64,000 nucleotides of DNA from positions 466,330 to 530,329 of the forward strand of contig VXAZ01004042.1 of assembly GCA_013399875.1 (NCBI GenBank), in the 5' to 3' direction. The stretch is from Gymnorhina tibicen (taxonomy: Eukaryota; Chordata; Aves; Passeriformes; Artamidae). The position numbers were made by a program, and so were the translations under genes. Shown here in pieces: positions 1 to 11,267 of this stretch. The first letter of the stretch is position 1, and each line of letters opens with the position of its first letter. The notes under the pieces were generated by a model that saw nothing but the letters and a program-made list of their open reading frames with translations, was not told the origin of the DNA and did no database searches.

Positions 1-3000
1 CTACGACTGCATGTCGTGTCAGTATTCAACCACAGATGACTGCAGCAGAAAAAAACCCCAATGGTTACAAGAAATAAATTAATATTTTTATGCAACGTTT
101 AACTATTTTCTATTATACCTGTTCTCCCCTTTCTAAATCCTTGAAAAATATTCCAGAATCCTAGAAAAAGTGGTTTTTTTTTCTCCCTGAAAAAAAGCAG
201 CTCAAAGCCAAGAGACCAAAATATCTTTAATATCTCTTTAATCACCACTTGGATCCTTTTTAAAAGGCTGCAAATGGTGTGCTGTTGAAAAAGTGATTTT
301 AAAATTATTTCTGCATATTTGTGAACCACACTCTTATTTTTGTTAAATATTTTAGGACAAGAAACATGGACATAAAACAACTTGCAAAGCATTTAATCCA
401 AACATTCAAGGTTTTTTTTGCTAACTGTCTCGACAAACAGTAATGCTTGAAGAAAAAGTTTTAGTTATAAAATCAGCTTTAATGGAATTTTCTGGAGCTT
501 TTAATTTGAAATGAGAGACTCACTGACAACAGAAAAAAAGGAAGGATTATTTTTCCATAGAATTTTGAATTTGCAAATTAAGTATTTAGAACCTTCACAT
601 TCTGCTAAGCATCAAGATATTTAGAAATTAACCACTCCACAGTACTGAAGCCTTTTAAAATATATTCGTTAGAATGGCAATAGCATCTCTGCAGAAAATT
701 AACCGGGCAAATGGGATCAAGGAAAAAAGGTAAGACTTATACACACATTTATTCCTTTGAAATTAAATATTGATGGCTGTGCTGCTCTCCTCTCATCACT
801 CTCCAGCTCGGCACTGCCACAGGCCACAGTTTATACAGATATTAAAGCAATATTAACAACAACGTGTTAGGTTGCTGCAGCATTATGCCCCTCATCTGAC
901 CCAGTAATCCAGTACCCACCAAGCTGATGGCAAGCAAAGGGAAATGCTACATGGCATCTGCCCCTGCTGCATTCTGAACTGTGCCCTACTGCAAAGCTTT
1001 CCTTTGAAACACACAATGACCACAGGGGAAACATTTCAGTGTGCAGTAAGAGCTGAGCTGTTGTGCAGACACCACCTTTTTGAGGCAGTACCCAGCCAGC
1101 CAACTTAAGTCATATCCCCACACACCACTCTAATTGCACTTATAAACCTAGAAATGAATACACAGCTCACACTTTTGGACTTGCATTCATGCTTCCCGCA
1201 GCCTGACACCTCTTTGCATGAGTTGTGTTTTCGTGGGTTTAAATCTTGGTTCAGAAATGCTGCACGGAATTGATTCCTCTTTGAGCTGATGTTTACAGCC
1301 ACTTTCACGTAGTGCAAGGACAGAAAGTCACTTAAGAGAGCTGCCCCATCCTCCTTGTTGATCATTTGCTCTTGTTAATCAACCTCCTGGCTGATTATTC
1401 TTACTGCTTTCCTTTTTGATCAGTGCCAGCATTACTGTGGCTACCAGGAGGGCTGGAGCAAGAAAAGATCTGTCTGAAACTAATCCAACAAAGAAAGGGT
1501 CTTGTTTCTTCCACCTGGGTACAAAAACCACTTAACCTGGTGTGGCAGAAGTGGTGAGATGAGGATGGAGGAAAAGAGAACTTGGAGGGGGCAGGGAAGC
1601 AAAAGCTCCTGCTGCTCAGCCACAGCCTGTGGTTGGGTGCTGGACTACACTGGTCACACAGCCAAGCCCCCACCCCCAAGCATGAAGGCTCTGGTTAAAA
1701 AAGGAGCAGGAAGAGACATACTTCTAAAATAAGCAGAACGAAATAGTCTCTGGAGACGCCTGCTTCAGGACTTGATGGCTACCCTGCTAAAACAGTTCCC
1801 TCTTCCCTCCCTCCAGAAGGTTTCCTGGCATTAGCTGAGGGCCATACTTTTCAGCGTGAATTTTATGGACTGGCAAAATGAATCCCATTGACATTTCTGA
1901 AAAAAAAGTGGGGGGAAAAGAAGGAACTGAAGAAACCAAACAACCTTTGTGACATGGGACAGCAATGACAGAGACATTACAAACCTCTAGCAATGACCCG
2001 CAAATTCTCTTGACAGGAGAACTCCCACAACAGATGTCATTAATTACAATCCCCAATTTGCCTGGAAATGCAACAACTCTAAACATATCTGCTTGTACAA
2101 CTATTCACTGTAAAGAAGCAATTCACTATAAAAGAAATCAGTAAAATGGCATCTTGCTGTTCTGTGCTGAGAGAAGCATATTGCTGAGTAAGACACCAGT
2201 TAAAAAAAAAAAAAAAGTTTTACACGAAGGAGTTTTGATTAAAACTTCCATATCTGTGGCACAGATTTTCCCACAAGTCTTAAATTGGTAATTCTTCATT
2301 TATGACCTTCACAGCTATCTTATTTACTTCATCAGTGTTAATGTGATACTGAAGTACAGTTGGAATACACTGCACAGTAAATTCTAGGACCACCATTAAG
2401 AAACTACATGATGCATTCTTTATTAAACAAGCGGAGATTTGGGATAAACAATGGTGGTTGAATTGCCAGAAAAATTTTAATCAAAGAACCCAATCCTTAA
2501 CTCAGCCTGCAAAACTGTTTGTTCCCTGGATGCAGACCAGCTCTGTGACGGCTGCCCTTCACACAGACCCAGCTCCTGACCTTGCATCATCAGGGATGAG
2601 CTAGCAGAGCATCCCCATGTAGGGAAAGTGAATTTGATGGGAAAAGTCAAGATGGACAACAGAAGTGCGGCCCCAAGAGCAGGATTTTGCAGCACACCAA
2701 TCCAAATGGGAATTCTAGAAGTAAGCCTTCCTTCAACAGCCTATCTATCTACCAGCCTACCAACAGCATGGCTCAAGACCATGATGTTCCTTCTGCCCCT
2801 GGCAACTTCACCGATGTTAACACAGAAGGTTTTGAACTGCTTGCAGTAATATGGAAAGAATGGGATGTCATCCCAGACTGAAGTGCAAAATAAAAAATTC
2901 TTTAGCACTGAAATAACTTTTACACAAAAAGTTCAGCACATCAAGACTGCTTACTCAAAATGTTTCCTGAGAAAACTTTAAGGCATAACCACTTCAGCTA

Positions 3001-3272
3001 CCATGATGCTACAGCATAAAAGAATCAACAGCATTTCACATTGGATTTAACTTCTGTCAGTTATTTCTAAGTAAAAACAAGCCTCCAAATACTCATGAGA
3101 ATCGCTTCCATAAACACTGTTTTAGCAGGGCATTACATATTAAAATAATATATAATAAACCAGTTAAGACTTAAGTTTCAGTTACAAGAGAGTTAAAATC
3201 TACAGGAAACTGATTTTCTGCTTAGGTTAGGGAGACCAGCTCCTCCATTCCAGTATGGTTCTGTAAGGTTAC
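1..3272. other. Intronic, 3' flanking or intergenic sequence
   Basis: AT-rich sequence with a poly(A) run at 2201-2214. Several strong minus-strand acceptors are followed by short frames and stops: at about 518 (after ccttcctttttttctgttgtcag, then SLSFQIKSSRKFH and a stop) and at about 1901 (after cttttccccccactttttttcag). Either could begin an alternative last exon, but neither can be joined with confidence. Open frames at 867-1103, 1401-1679 and 2477-2695 have no splice or motif support. Confidence 0.4.
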
Positions 3273-3315
3273 CTGCCACAATTGGTACATGCCACTGTTA
3301 GTTCAGAAGATTCCC
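3273..3315 (-). CDS. Possible exon with a Cys-x-x-Cys pair
   Basis: A 43-nt segment lies between a good acceptor (ctctttttggactcccaaccctgcag) and a donor GGCAG|GTAACC. Entered in phase 1 it reads ESSELTVACTNCG and leaves in phase 2. The C-x-x-C spacing could belong to a zinc-binding knuckle, but one pair is not evidence of a finger. It does not join in phase with 5353-5421, so it is either part of an alternative 3' end of the same gene, part of another transcript, or chance. Confidence 0.25.
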
Positions 3316-4431
3316 CTGCAGGGTTGGGAGTCCAAAAAGAGATGAGAATACACATTTCTGCATGCCCAAATCATGAGAAAAGGTATCATAATTCTACAGT
3401 TTGGCATGGAAATCGATGTGCCCCACTCCTGTGCCCAGTAAGGTACACAAACGTGTACCTTAAGACTCTTGAGTTACACTACATTACTACCCAGAGTTTA
3501 TTCATACAGTTCTAAATAATTTCCCAAGAAATCAAGTACCTTAAAATTCACCAAAAAGGACCAAATGCAGTGGGAAAAATCAGTAGGTGTTAGGTTCTAA
3601 AATAACCTTGTGTCTTTTGCTGAAATCCCAGCATGGGCACCTACATCACATGGCCTCGTCAGCTAAATACATGAAAATGTTCATGCACAAGTATGAGCAG
3701 GCTGAGGCCACAGCTCATGAGAACAGAGCTGGAAGGCTGTTCATGGTATCATCTTGTGTCCCCAGAGTATGGGGTGTTTGTTAGTTTCTACAGGACACAG
3801 CTGCTTCAAGACTGAACCACAAACTTCACAAGCACTCACATGGTTTGACTGTATTATTGTTTTTATATAGAATTTACTGATGTTTGTTCCTGGCTTTCAT
3901 AGGAGCTCTCAACTTACTGATAGTTCTAAACAATGGAATGAAAAGCAACTGGTTATCTTTTATGCAAAGTATTTTTTGGTTTGATTTGAATTATGGAATG
4001 GAAACAAATCTGCCCAAGTTAGGTGCCGGGCTGCAGGGAATTGGGGTGGGGAAGATTTTTCTTGATGGAAGACAAATTTCCTCTATAATCAGAAAAAATA
4101 CAGGTAGCCATTTCAGAACAACTGCAGATAATAAAGTTTTCTGGTATCTGACATCTCTCCACACTGAGAAAGATAAAATGCAGTAGATCCAGCTGGGACA
4201 TGACAGAAGGTGGTGATGGATCCCAGATATTTTACAGGACTGCGGCATACACAGGAAGTAAGATAACTGGGCTCCAGTCCCTCCTCAGCCCCAAAGGGTT
4301 TGCATTCCCATCTCCTGGGAATGCTCTATCATCCTATAGGATATACTGGTAAGAGCTTTAATTAAACCAAAGCTGCTTCACAGAACAAAAGGCACAGAGA
4401 CAGAAAACGAGCTGATAGTTTTGTCTCTAGT

Positions 4432-4605
4432 TTACCCACTGAAGGATTCATATGACAGGAGGTAGATAAAAAGATATGTGGGGTTCCAGATACTGTTGTC
4501 TGTAATGTTTACAGATTTACAGCATATTGTCCATGAGAAAAACCAGAGACCTGGGTTCATGATTTGGATTATGAACATTATTTCTTTCTCACCAAATGCT
4601 CTACC
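4432..4605 (-). CDS. Possible terminal coding exon
   Basis: A textbook acceptor (gtttcccttcagtttccttcag) opens onto 57 codons in frame 0, which is the phase left by 5353-5421, and then a TAA at 4432-4434. The peptide starts GRAFGEKEIMFIIQIMNPG and ends SYESFSG. It has a hydrophobic, aromatic-rich middle (LWFFSWTICC) that is unusual for a C-terminus. A potential ATTAAA poly(A) signal follows near 4357-4362. A different frame gives a much shorter, charged end (VEHLVRKK then stop). The acceptor is strong, but the coding content is uncertain. Confidence 0.3.
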   Translation of the reverse strand, partial: GRAFGEKEIMFIIQIMNPGLWFFSWTICCKSVNITDNSIWNPTYLFIYLLSYESFSG

Positions 4606-5123
4606 CTGAAGGAAACTGAAGGGAAACAGATGTATGTTCACACTCAAGACACATAAGAGACCCTCGACTGCAAACCTCCTGTGTCATGGATGACGACTCT
4701 GACCAGTGCACACCAGGCTGAAATCCCTCTCTACTTGCAGACTTGACCAATCCAAACTATATGGACTTCTCTAGGGACTTAAGTTAGAAGTGCATGCAAG
4801 GACCTAAGTACAAGGAACTAAAGGAAGCCAGGGAGCTTCTGGAAAGCCAGGAAAAGCCTAAGGAATGTAGACTTTTACAGAACATAGCAAACTTATTAAG
4901 ACTGGGTTCATTACATACCGTGCCTTATTTCATTGTATTTCTGTATGTGTTTTACTGTATTTCTCTAAGTGTTTTCACTAGCAAAATCTATTTATAATTT
5001 CTCTTAATGACAAACTCCTGCAATCAGCTGCACACCGAAATAATACTCATCACAAGCAAAAACAAGTGCCATAGCAAATTGTAAAGAAGGCTAGTGCTGC
5101 TAAAGCCCACTCAATTTATTTGC

Positions 5124-5210
5124 AGAATATTCTGAGATGGAAGGGACACACATGGATCACTGAAGTCCAGCTCCTGGCCCTGCACAGGACAGCCCAAGAA
5201 TGACACCGTG
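5124..5210 (-). mobile_element. CR1 LINE 3' end fragment
   Basis: The plus strand reads agaatattctgagatggaag, then a line matching the complement of the avian CR1 3' end (a tract about a hypothetical hospitable 'ctcctggccctgcacaggac' segment). This is the common form in which a CR1 tail is inserted in minus orientation and strongly 5'-truncated. It lies inside the presumed last introns or 3' region of the minus-strand gene. Confidence 0.75.
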
Positions 5211-5352
5211 ATTTGTTTTTTCATAAAATATTTCTATTTCAGAACCTACATATGTCCAAATTTCATGCTGACGATGGTGACAGAAGGTAAAAGAACGGGA
5301 AAAAGATGCACAGGGGCATCTGAAGATACAGCTACTGACAAAGAGCCTTCAC

Positions 5353-5421
5353 CTTTCTAGTCAGCAAACCCCAAGTGCAACCTTGATCTCTTCCCTTTGT
5401 TCTCACGCTTTTTGGAGAGCA
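5353..5421 (-). CDS. Internal exon candidate, basic
   Basis: This 69-nt exon follows a clear acceptor (gttagtcctgcctgcaccacag) and ends at donor AAAG|GTGAAG. In frame 0 it reads CSPKSVRTKGRD then QGCTWGLLTRK, 23 codons, matching the phase of the preceding candidate. A second frame reads a very basic tail, KKRENKGKRSRLHLGFAD, and then a stop just before the donor. That would make this the last exon, but it requires entry in phase 1, which no upstream candidate supplies. The basic character in both frames means composition alone cannot decide. The exon lies just right of a CR1 fragment at 5124-5210. Confidence 0.4.
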
Positions 5422-6589
5422 CTGTGGTGCAGGCAGGACTAACACTGGTTAGTCAGCACCACTTTTGAATGAAGGACCTTTTTTCAAACGGTGTGTGTAC
5501 ACACTGCCATGCACAGACAGCTTGTAATTCATGACTAGATCTTCACAGTACTACCATACCACAAATCATTACTAATTTGAGAACACCACTTTGCTGTATT
5601 ACCCATCCTTGTCCCTGGCTTGGTTCTAACGCACACACAGAGACTATTTGTATAACATCTTCTTGACCTGTTGAATCATAATTTGAAGCCAAGATTCCAG
5701 AGTTTAGGAGTTGCTTTGGAAAGCATGTGAATGCTTGAAAGGCAGGTAGTACTTAGACACAGCTGACGAGAACAAGCAACCTGTGCATGATGACCACATA
5801 TAGCAGACTGTTTAAGAGACAAGTCAGGTGCTCTTTCTCATGAAAATGTTCCATTTTATTTCAATATTTTTCCCAGGCAGTCATCCACAAACTGCAATTT
5901 ATAGTGTAAACTCTGACAACTATATTTTGGAAAACTAGACTAACAAATGGGTGTATTGTGCTTCATGTTCAACACTAAATTAGGAGAGAAATATAACTCT
6001 GATTGTTCTCCAGCAGAGTACTGAGAGGCTTGCAGCTACATCTCATTAAAACACCAGCAATGTGCTTTAAGTGTTGATTAGCACCTAGTTTAAACTAGAA
6101 CATTTACGTCTTTCTCTGACAATCCAGTTTATAACTACTTCCTGCTCTACATTCTACGCTTCTCAAACTGTTGTGCTTATAAAATCCCATGTCAGTGCAT
6201 CCTGCCCACAGAAACCTGGGATTCCTGCAAGGACATTATGAAGCTCTTTGAATTTTAGGAAAGGACAAAACAATAAAACCTGTTCCTGTGCAGCTTATGC
6301 TGGTGTGCAAGCACCCTGCAGAGGCAACACCTCTCCAAGCCTAAACCACTAAGCCACCTAGCCCATTGCTACTGATACTGTGGTTGAAAGCATTTGCTGC
6401 ATCTACAGCACCTCTATATGTGCACACCTAGAAAGCTTCCTCTTTAAAGATAAATATACAATGTGGACACGTGTCAATAACAAAAAGAAGTCATTTTTTC
6501 CCCCTTAAAACTGTCACTGTTAGAAATATCCCTTTTCCATACTCTTTCAAACCTGGGTTTCCAATAGTTCAAGTACACCACAACCTTAC

Positions 6590-6668
6590 TGACTCAAAGC
6601 ATGTTGTCTCCAGAAATTTGTAAGAACTATCACTGTACCCAGTCTCATTGTTATCAGTAGGCATTTTT
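6590..6668 (-). CDS. Internal exon candidate rich in Ser/Thr/Asn
   Basis: This 79-nt exon has an acceptor (gaaatatttgttacag) and a good donor GAGTCA|GTAAGG. Entered in phase 2 it reads KMPTDNNETGYSD followed by SSYKFLETTCFES, 26 codons without a stop, leaving in phase 0. The polar, serine- and threonine-rich composition suggests a disordered linker rather than a folded domain. Entry phase fits the 7150-7204 candidate and exit phase fits 5353-5421. No homologue recognised. Confidence 0.45.
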
Positions 6669-7149
6669 CTGTAACAAATATTTCAGTATTTTCATTATTA
6701 CAAGCATCTCTTCACACAACTGTGATTGAAACAATTTTAAAAATCTGTTGTTTCAGTACTTTTCAAATGCTTTTAGAACCATCAGTTGTTTTTGCCATAA
6801 TAACTTAATTTCTTCTCTAGTCTAAATGTAACACCTTTTTTTTGGTGGGAGAAAGTGTGAACTGAATATTTAACTTGTTTACATAGTTCTTTCCAGTCTA
6901 CAAGACTTCTTGGCTAAGTTTAGCATTTCCCTCACAGATAGATGACAATTAGGAATGCTACCTAACGATTTAAACCATTCTAGTAGAAAACATGGGGGTC
7001 TGTTCCATGGGGTAGTATTAAATTCCTGCACACTCCGCACCACTTACTACTCCCATAAAGAGACTATTTAATTTTGTGCAACTTAAACCTCACATTTATC
7101 CACATGGGGAAATGAAAAGTTTAGTTAAGCATATAAATACAGCTCTTAC

Positions 7150-7204
7150 ACAGCTGACTGTAACTGATGCTTCCGAGGCTGTACTGCCTCCATGATTGTC
7201 ACAT
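7150..7204 (-). CDS. Internal exon candidate (alternative acceptors)
   Basis: The donor GCTGT|GTAAGAG is good. With the nearer acceptor (taagtttatccag) the exon is 55 nt and, entered in phase 1 as left by 10408-10558, it reads VTIMEAVQPRKHQLQSA plus two bases. Its phase 2 end matches the next candidate at 6590-6668. A stronger acceptor 30 bases upstream (cttttcctttaacag) would give an 85-nt exon, but its only open frame (starting KAWIKVSLSR, 28 codons) needs phase 2 at entry and leaves in phase 0, which does not join either neighbour. The shorter form is therefore preferred. Either way the segment is open over its whole length in the relevant frame. Confidence 0.35.
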
Positions 7205-10200
7205 CTGGATAAACTTACTTTAATCCAAGCTTTTCTGTTAAAGGAAAAGCAGAAGAGAGGCAAGCATGTTCTTAAGTAAAAAGCTAGAGAATTTCAATTA
7301 ATACAGTGTCTCACTCATCTATTTCTTTAAGAAAAAACAATTGCAAATGTGTTGCTGGCTATTGCTGCAGGTCCTGCAGGAAGCCAGCAGCTGGCACACC
7401 GCAAAGAGCAAACTCAGCGGAAACTCGTCAGTCGTTACATGGCACAGTTCACCCACCAGGAGCTATCATTAACACTCAGGGTAGTTTCAGCAGCCAAAAC
7501 CCAGATAGATGAAAGCTAACTGCAGCTGAAAGGATCAGCAGTGCTGCAGCATCTCCAAAAAATCAACCTCTGACCCTGTACTACCACTCAGGGACTTCCC
7601 CCACCTCTATCCCAAGCCAGCTCCACTTGGACCCTTTCACCTCTATGTCAAAAGCCACTTTCTGTAAGCCTCAGTGAAAACCAGACCTTCACATGGACAG
7701 AGGAGTGCTGAGGAAACAGCTTCTAAGAAGGGGCAGGTGGCTGATGGACTGACTGCCCTTCAAAATTACACTAGGCTCTCTGCTGCTAAACCAGCCTGAA
7801 TTCAGGCTGTCGTGGGCCAATGACCCTAAGCTGATCTTGGATGAATTGGTTATAAATGCTCTGTAACACAGCCAGCCAGTTTGGGGACCTATTCTGATTT
7901 TATTTTTACAGGTTATCAGAATAAATTAGTTGGCTGAAAAAATTAACACAAGCAAAGAACAAAATACTGAAGGATTTTAGGTCTGTTGTTGTTTGTTCAT
8001 ATTTTAATTCAGAATTTGAATGGCAAGCACATAAAATAATGTTTACAGATAGTATTGAAATATTTAACATCAAGTTTTAAAAAAGATTCACTATATATTC
8101 ACTATTCAAACACAATTTAGAATGAGACTTGTACGGAAACAACTCTCATCCTCAACATTCTTTTAAAGCCAGGTGAAGTGTCCAGAAAAATGATCATGCA
8201 GAACTAATAAAAAACTGGTCATCCCACAGAACTACATACAGCCGTATAAATCTGTATTGATGAGATTTTGAATATAATTTAATTCTATATATATTTAACT
8301 TTTCATACATTTGTTATATATATTTGTGTACATAACTAATGATGATTATTCAACGGCAGTGATAACTGGCTAGGCAGAAACACAAACTGAAACGAACAGT
8401 GGACTTCATCCAGATTTTGATGCAAGTTTGAGCACTCGCAAAAAGCTCACCAATCTCAGGAAAAAAATAACTTCAGCCTTAAAAGACTTTTTTTTAAAAA
8501 AAAAATCAAAACCAAAACCACCCAGACTCATCACAAAGTACTTCATAAAAAGCAGTCCTGGCCTGAACAATCTGCCTATTCATACACTTCTGCTGCTTTC
8601 CAGAGCAGGATTTTAAGCCTGGAGTCCACAGGCTGCTTCTTAGAGCACTGCAAAAGATCGTAAAAGATGAGGTTTCTCATAGTAGCCAAGTACATCTACC
8701 AGTTTGCTACTAGTGAGCCCAGGAGACAGCTCAACTTCTACAGACCCTAAAATTCCCCACTTTGCACCCTTCATTTCTCTGGTGCCAACTGCGGACGATA
8801 CTTTCACCGCTTAGCTGAGCCAGTGGAACAAGCTGAGCAGTAACACCTTCTGAGTGATTTCTCACCTGATCTAGCAAGTTAAGATGGATTACTCAAGTCA
8901 GAAGAGCATTGAAGCAGGCACGAGCAGATGCTGTGAGGTTCCACAGCAGTTTATGCCAACGTATCTCTGGACTACCACAGTGCCACACACTCTCGCTCTG
9001 AGTTGCACATTTTCCCGTTCCTCCCCTGGCTCTGAAGCACGTCCTTCACAATGCATGTGGTCTCCCAGCTGCAACAGCTGATCTAGCTGAAAATTAATTT
9101 TTTGCCAAGCTATTTCTCAACCAGAACAGTTCTGTCAGTAACTCAATGTACAGCCCTTTAATGTCCACTGCTGATGCAAGGAGGATGGCAAAACTGCACA
9201 GCTACCAGCAGGAGGGACAGTTGAGACCTACAGCTGGAATAAATTGCTGCAGAGCCACGTTCCTATGAAAATTAAACACAATTTTAGTTGAATTCATAGT
9301 TCAAAAGCCACTGGAACATTTTGCAAAGTATGAAATTCAGGTAAATTTGAAAACCAATTGTCTGCTGCAGAGTTTGAGTTATCACTAATGAGTGAGCTCT
9401 TTTTTTTTTTAATTCTGCAGAGACATAGCATTAAAATTGCTTCCAGCTACAAGCAAATGTTAATCATATTAAATAGAGATATTATTCATTTAGAAAGTGA
9501 AACGGCATTGTAAATTATGCACCAAAAAGAGGCAGTATCTGTGCAAACTCTTTTATTACTATCCAAACGCTCTCCAAACTGGTCAGCTGGCAGTGGTAAC
9601 ACAGTTGCAGCAATCTTACACAGTATAGTTACTCCTTAAAGTTGAAGTTGAATTTTTCACTGAAACAAGGTATCTGTAACATGGCTGTGTAATATTTTAG
9701 TCTAGCCTTTGAGAAGTTGTGTAAACAACGTGTAGTGGAGGGAGATAACATATACATAGAATAAAATGTTTACTGCTGTTTATTGATTTTATTATGCATT
9801 TTTAACAACCTATAGCTGATATGTACAGCATGTTCTTCCAAAAAAGGAAATTTGCTGTTTCCTTTTTTATGATGAAGTCCACACCCAAGAAAAATTACAC
9901 TGACGTTCTTGTACATTTATTTCTCACATTGATTTGTATTTGCATAGAAGTGACAAAAACAACACAAAAAATCACTCCCCATTTTTGAACTGCACGGTAA
10001 AAGCAAAGACCAAAATGTTATCTTCTAAAATGTTACACTTTCAGATGTTTTGGAAATGCACCTAAGTTATATGCATATGTAACTGAAAGACAGATTTTTA
10101 ATCTGTTTTGACACATAACCAGCAAATTGACAATTCAAAAACTGTCAAGCCTTGTTATTTTATGCAGATGGGCTATAGCATGCCTTTCAGCTTCGGGACA

Positions 10201-10407
10201 ACCTCCACCTAGCATTACAAAGTGAGCACAATAACATACACTAAATACAACCTTGCAAAAGCAGAAAAGGAACCTCTGAGAAGGTAATTCCTGACTTTAT
10301 CCTAAGCCCACTAAGACTAATTTCCTAATACACAAGAAAATAAAACATCAGTGTAATAAGAAAAAAGCCCAGCCAGAACACACTGGCAGCACATCAACCT
10401 CGCTTAC
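7205..10407. other. Presumed intron, no gene seen
   Basis: AT-rich sequence between exon candidates. A 29-nt segment near 7658-7686 (minus strand, reading LQKVAFDIE before a donor AGAG|GTGAAA) has weak splice signals and breaks the phase of the chain, so it was not called. No repeat recognised. Confidence 0.4.
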
Positions 10408-10558
10408 CCTGGCCAACCTTGTGGATGATGATAGCAAAGATTTCCTCATTTCTCCTTTTCATTAACAGAAGAGGGAGCATTTCACTTGCTGACTGGACAA
10501 GCACAAAGTCTTCAGCCAGTCCACTCTCAAAGAAGTGGCAGAAATATGAGAAATCATC
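10408..10558 (-). CDS. Strongest internal exon of the unidentified minus-strand gene
   Basis: This 151-nt exon is open over 50 codons in one frame and ends with one extra base. The acceptor is TATATCAG|GATG and the donor is CCAGG|GTAAGC. The peptide begins DDFSYFCHFF, continues ESGLAEDFVLVQSASEM, then LPLLLMKRRNEEIF and AIIIHKVGQ. The alternation of hydrophobic and charged residues suggests packed alpha-helices, as in helical-repeat (ARM/HEAT-like) proteins, but this is an impression and I cannot name a family. One other frame is open for about 32 codons and then stops. Both splice sites and full openness make this the most convincing coding segment in the window. Its phase 1 end matches the candidate at 7150-7204. 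Confidence 0.6.
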
Positions 10559-10759
10559 CTGATATAAAATTTATTCCAAAGTTATTGATAACCAGCTCCT
10601 AAAATGTGTCATCTTTTGACACCTGAGAGTGCTTTTATTTAATATCAAAAAGATTATGTTCTTTGTATTTGTCTTCACTTCAGAAACAGGCCTTCCTTTT
10701 AGCTGTACTCATCTTTATACAAAACCTCTTTACCCAGCTGAGGGTCTAGGTGGAGCTTG

Positions 10760-11140
10760 GATGTTGCCAATTTAATACTTAAGCAGCTGAATTTGCAGAG
10801 GATGCTGGCCAAGCTACTAGAATGCCAGGTCCTTCAAATGACTTTCTATGGTCCCCAGTATGGACACTGTGGTTACCCCACTGCTCACTGGGAGAGCATC
10901 CTCTGCTTTGTGGAAGATCATTCCTGGCAGGTCTTGCCAGCCTGCAAGGACCCAGAGCAGATGAGGACAGATCGATGGCCTCATAGAGCAGCTTCCTGCA
11001 CAAGGGGCAGATGTGACTCTTGGTGCCACTGCCCAAGGTTAGCACCATGTTAAGACACATTAAACTACAATTCCACCAAAGAAAATAAGAAACACCAGAA
11101 TGACAGCTTATCCCTCTTTTCCCCTTGCAGAATGGACACA
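10760..11140 (-). other. Unexplained open segment with a Cys-x-x-Cys stretch
   Basis: Minus-strand frame 10779-11141 is open for 120 codons and contains SHICPLCRKLLYEAIDL, where CPLCRKLL resembles the second half of a RING-type motif. No other RING cysteines or histidine are positioned correctly, and the plus strand is also open here. It may be an old processed-gene fragment, an unrecognised repeat, or chance. Confidence 0.2.
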
Positions 11141-11247
11141 TCCTTATCTCAGTATTTACTTCAAGGGCAAGATTATGCCAAACTACACAACCCAGTCTCA
11201 GGTTTGTTTTTCAGAGACCAAGTACGCATTAATATCCAAGATACTAC

Positions 11248-11267
11248 CTTTGACTCATCACCATTCC
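11248..11267 (-). CDS. Possible 20-nt micro-exon
   Basis: A 20-nt segment lies between an acceptor (ccttatttcacttag) and a donor (AAAG|GTAGTA). Read with two bases completing the previous codon, it gives NGDESK and ends in phase 0. This is the phase needed both by the exon candidate at 13379-13428 before it and by the strong exon at 10408-10558 after it. The phase match is the main support. Twenty bases is short enough for the splice signals to be coincidental, and a different, longer exon in 10560-13370 may have been missed. Confidence 0.2.

Noticed and set aside
691..730. Plus-strand exon between catctctgcag and gtaagac reading KINRANGIKEK
   Set aside because: The acceptor has almost no pyrimidine tract and the exon lies opposite the minus-strand gene region with nothing to join.
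1401..1679. 92-codon minus-strand frame
   Set aside because: Ser/Phe/Cys-rich composition without splice or motif support, typical of a chance frame.
8870..8945. Minus-strand exon ending at the donor GATCAG|GTGAGA
   Set aside because: All three frames contain stops before any plausible acceptor.
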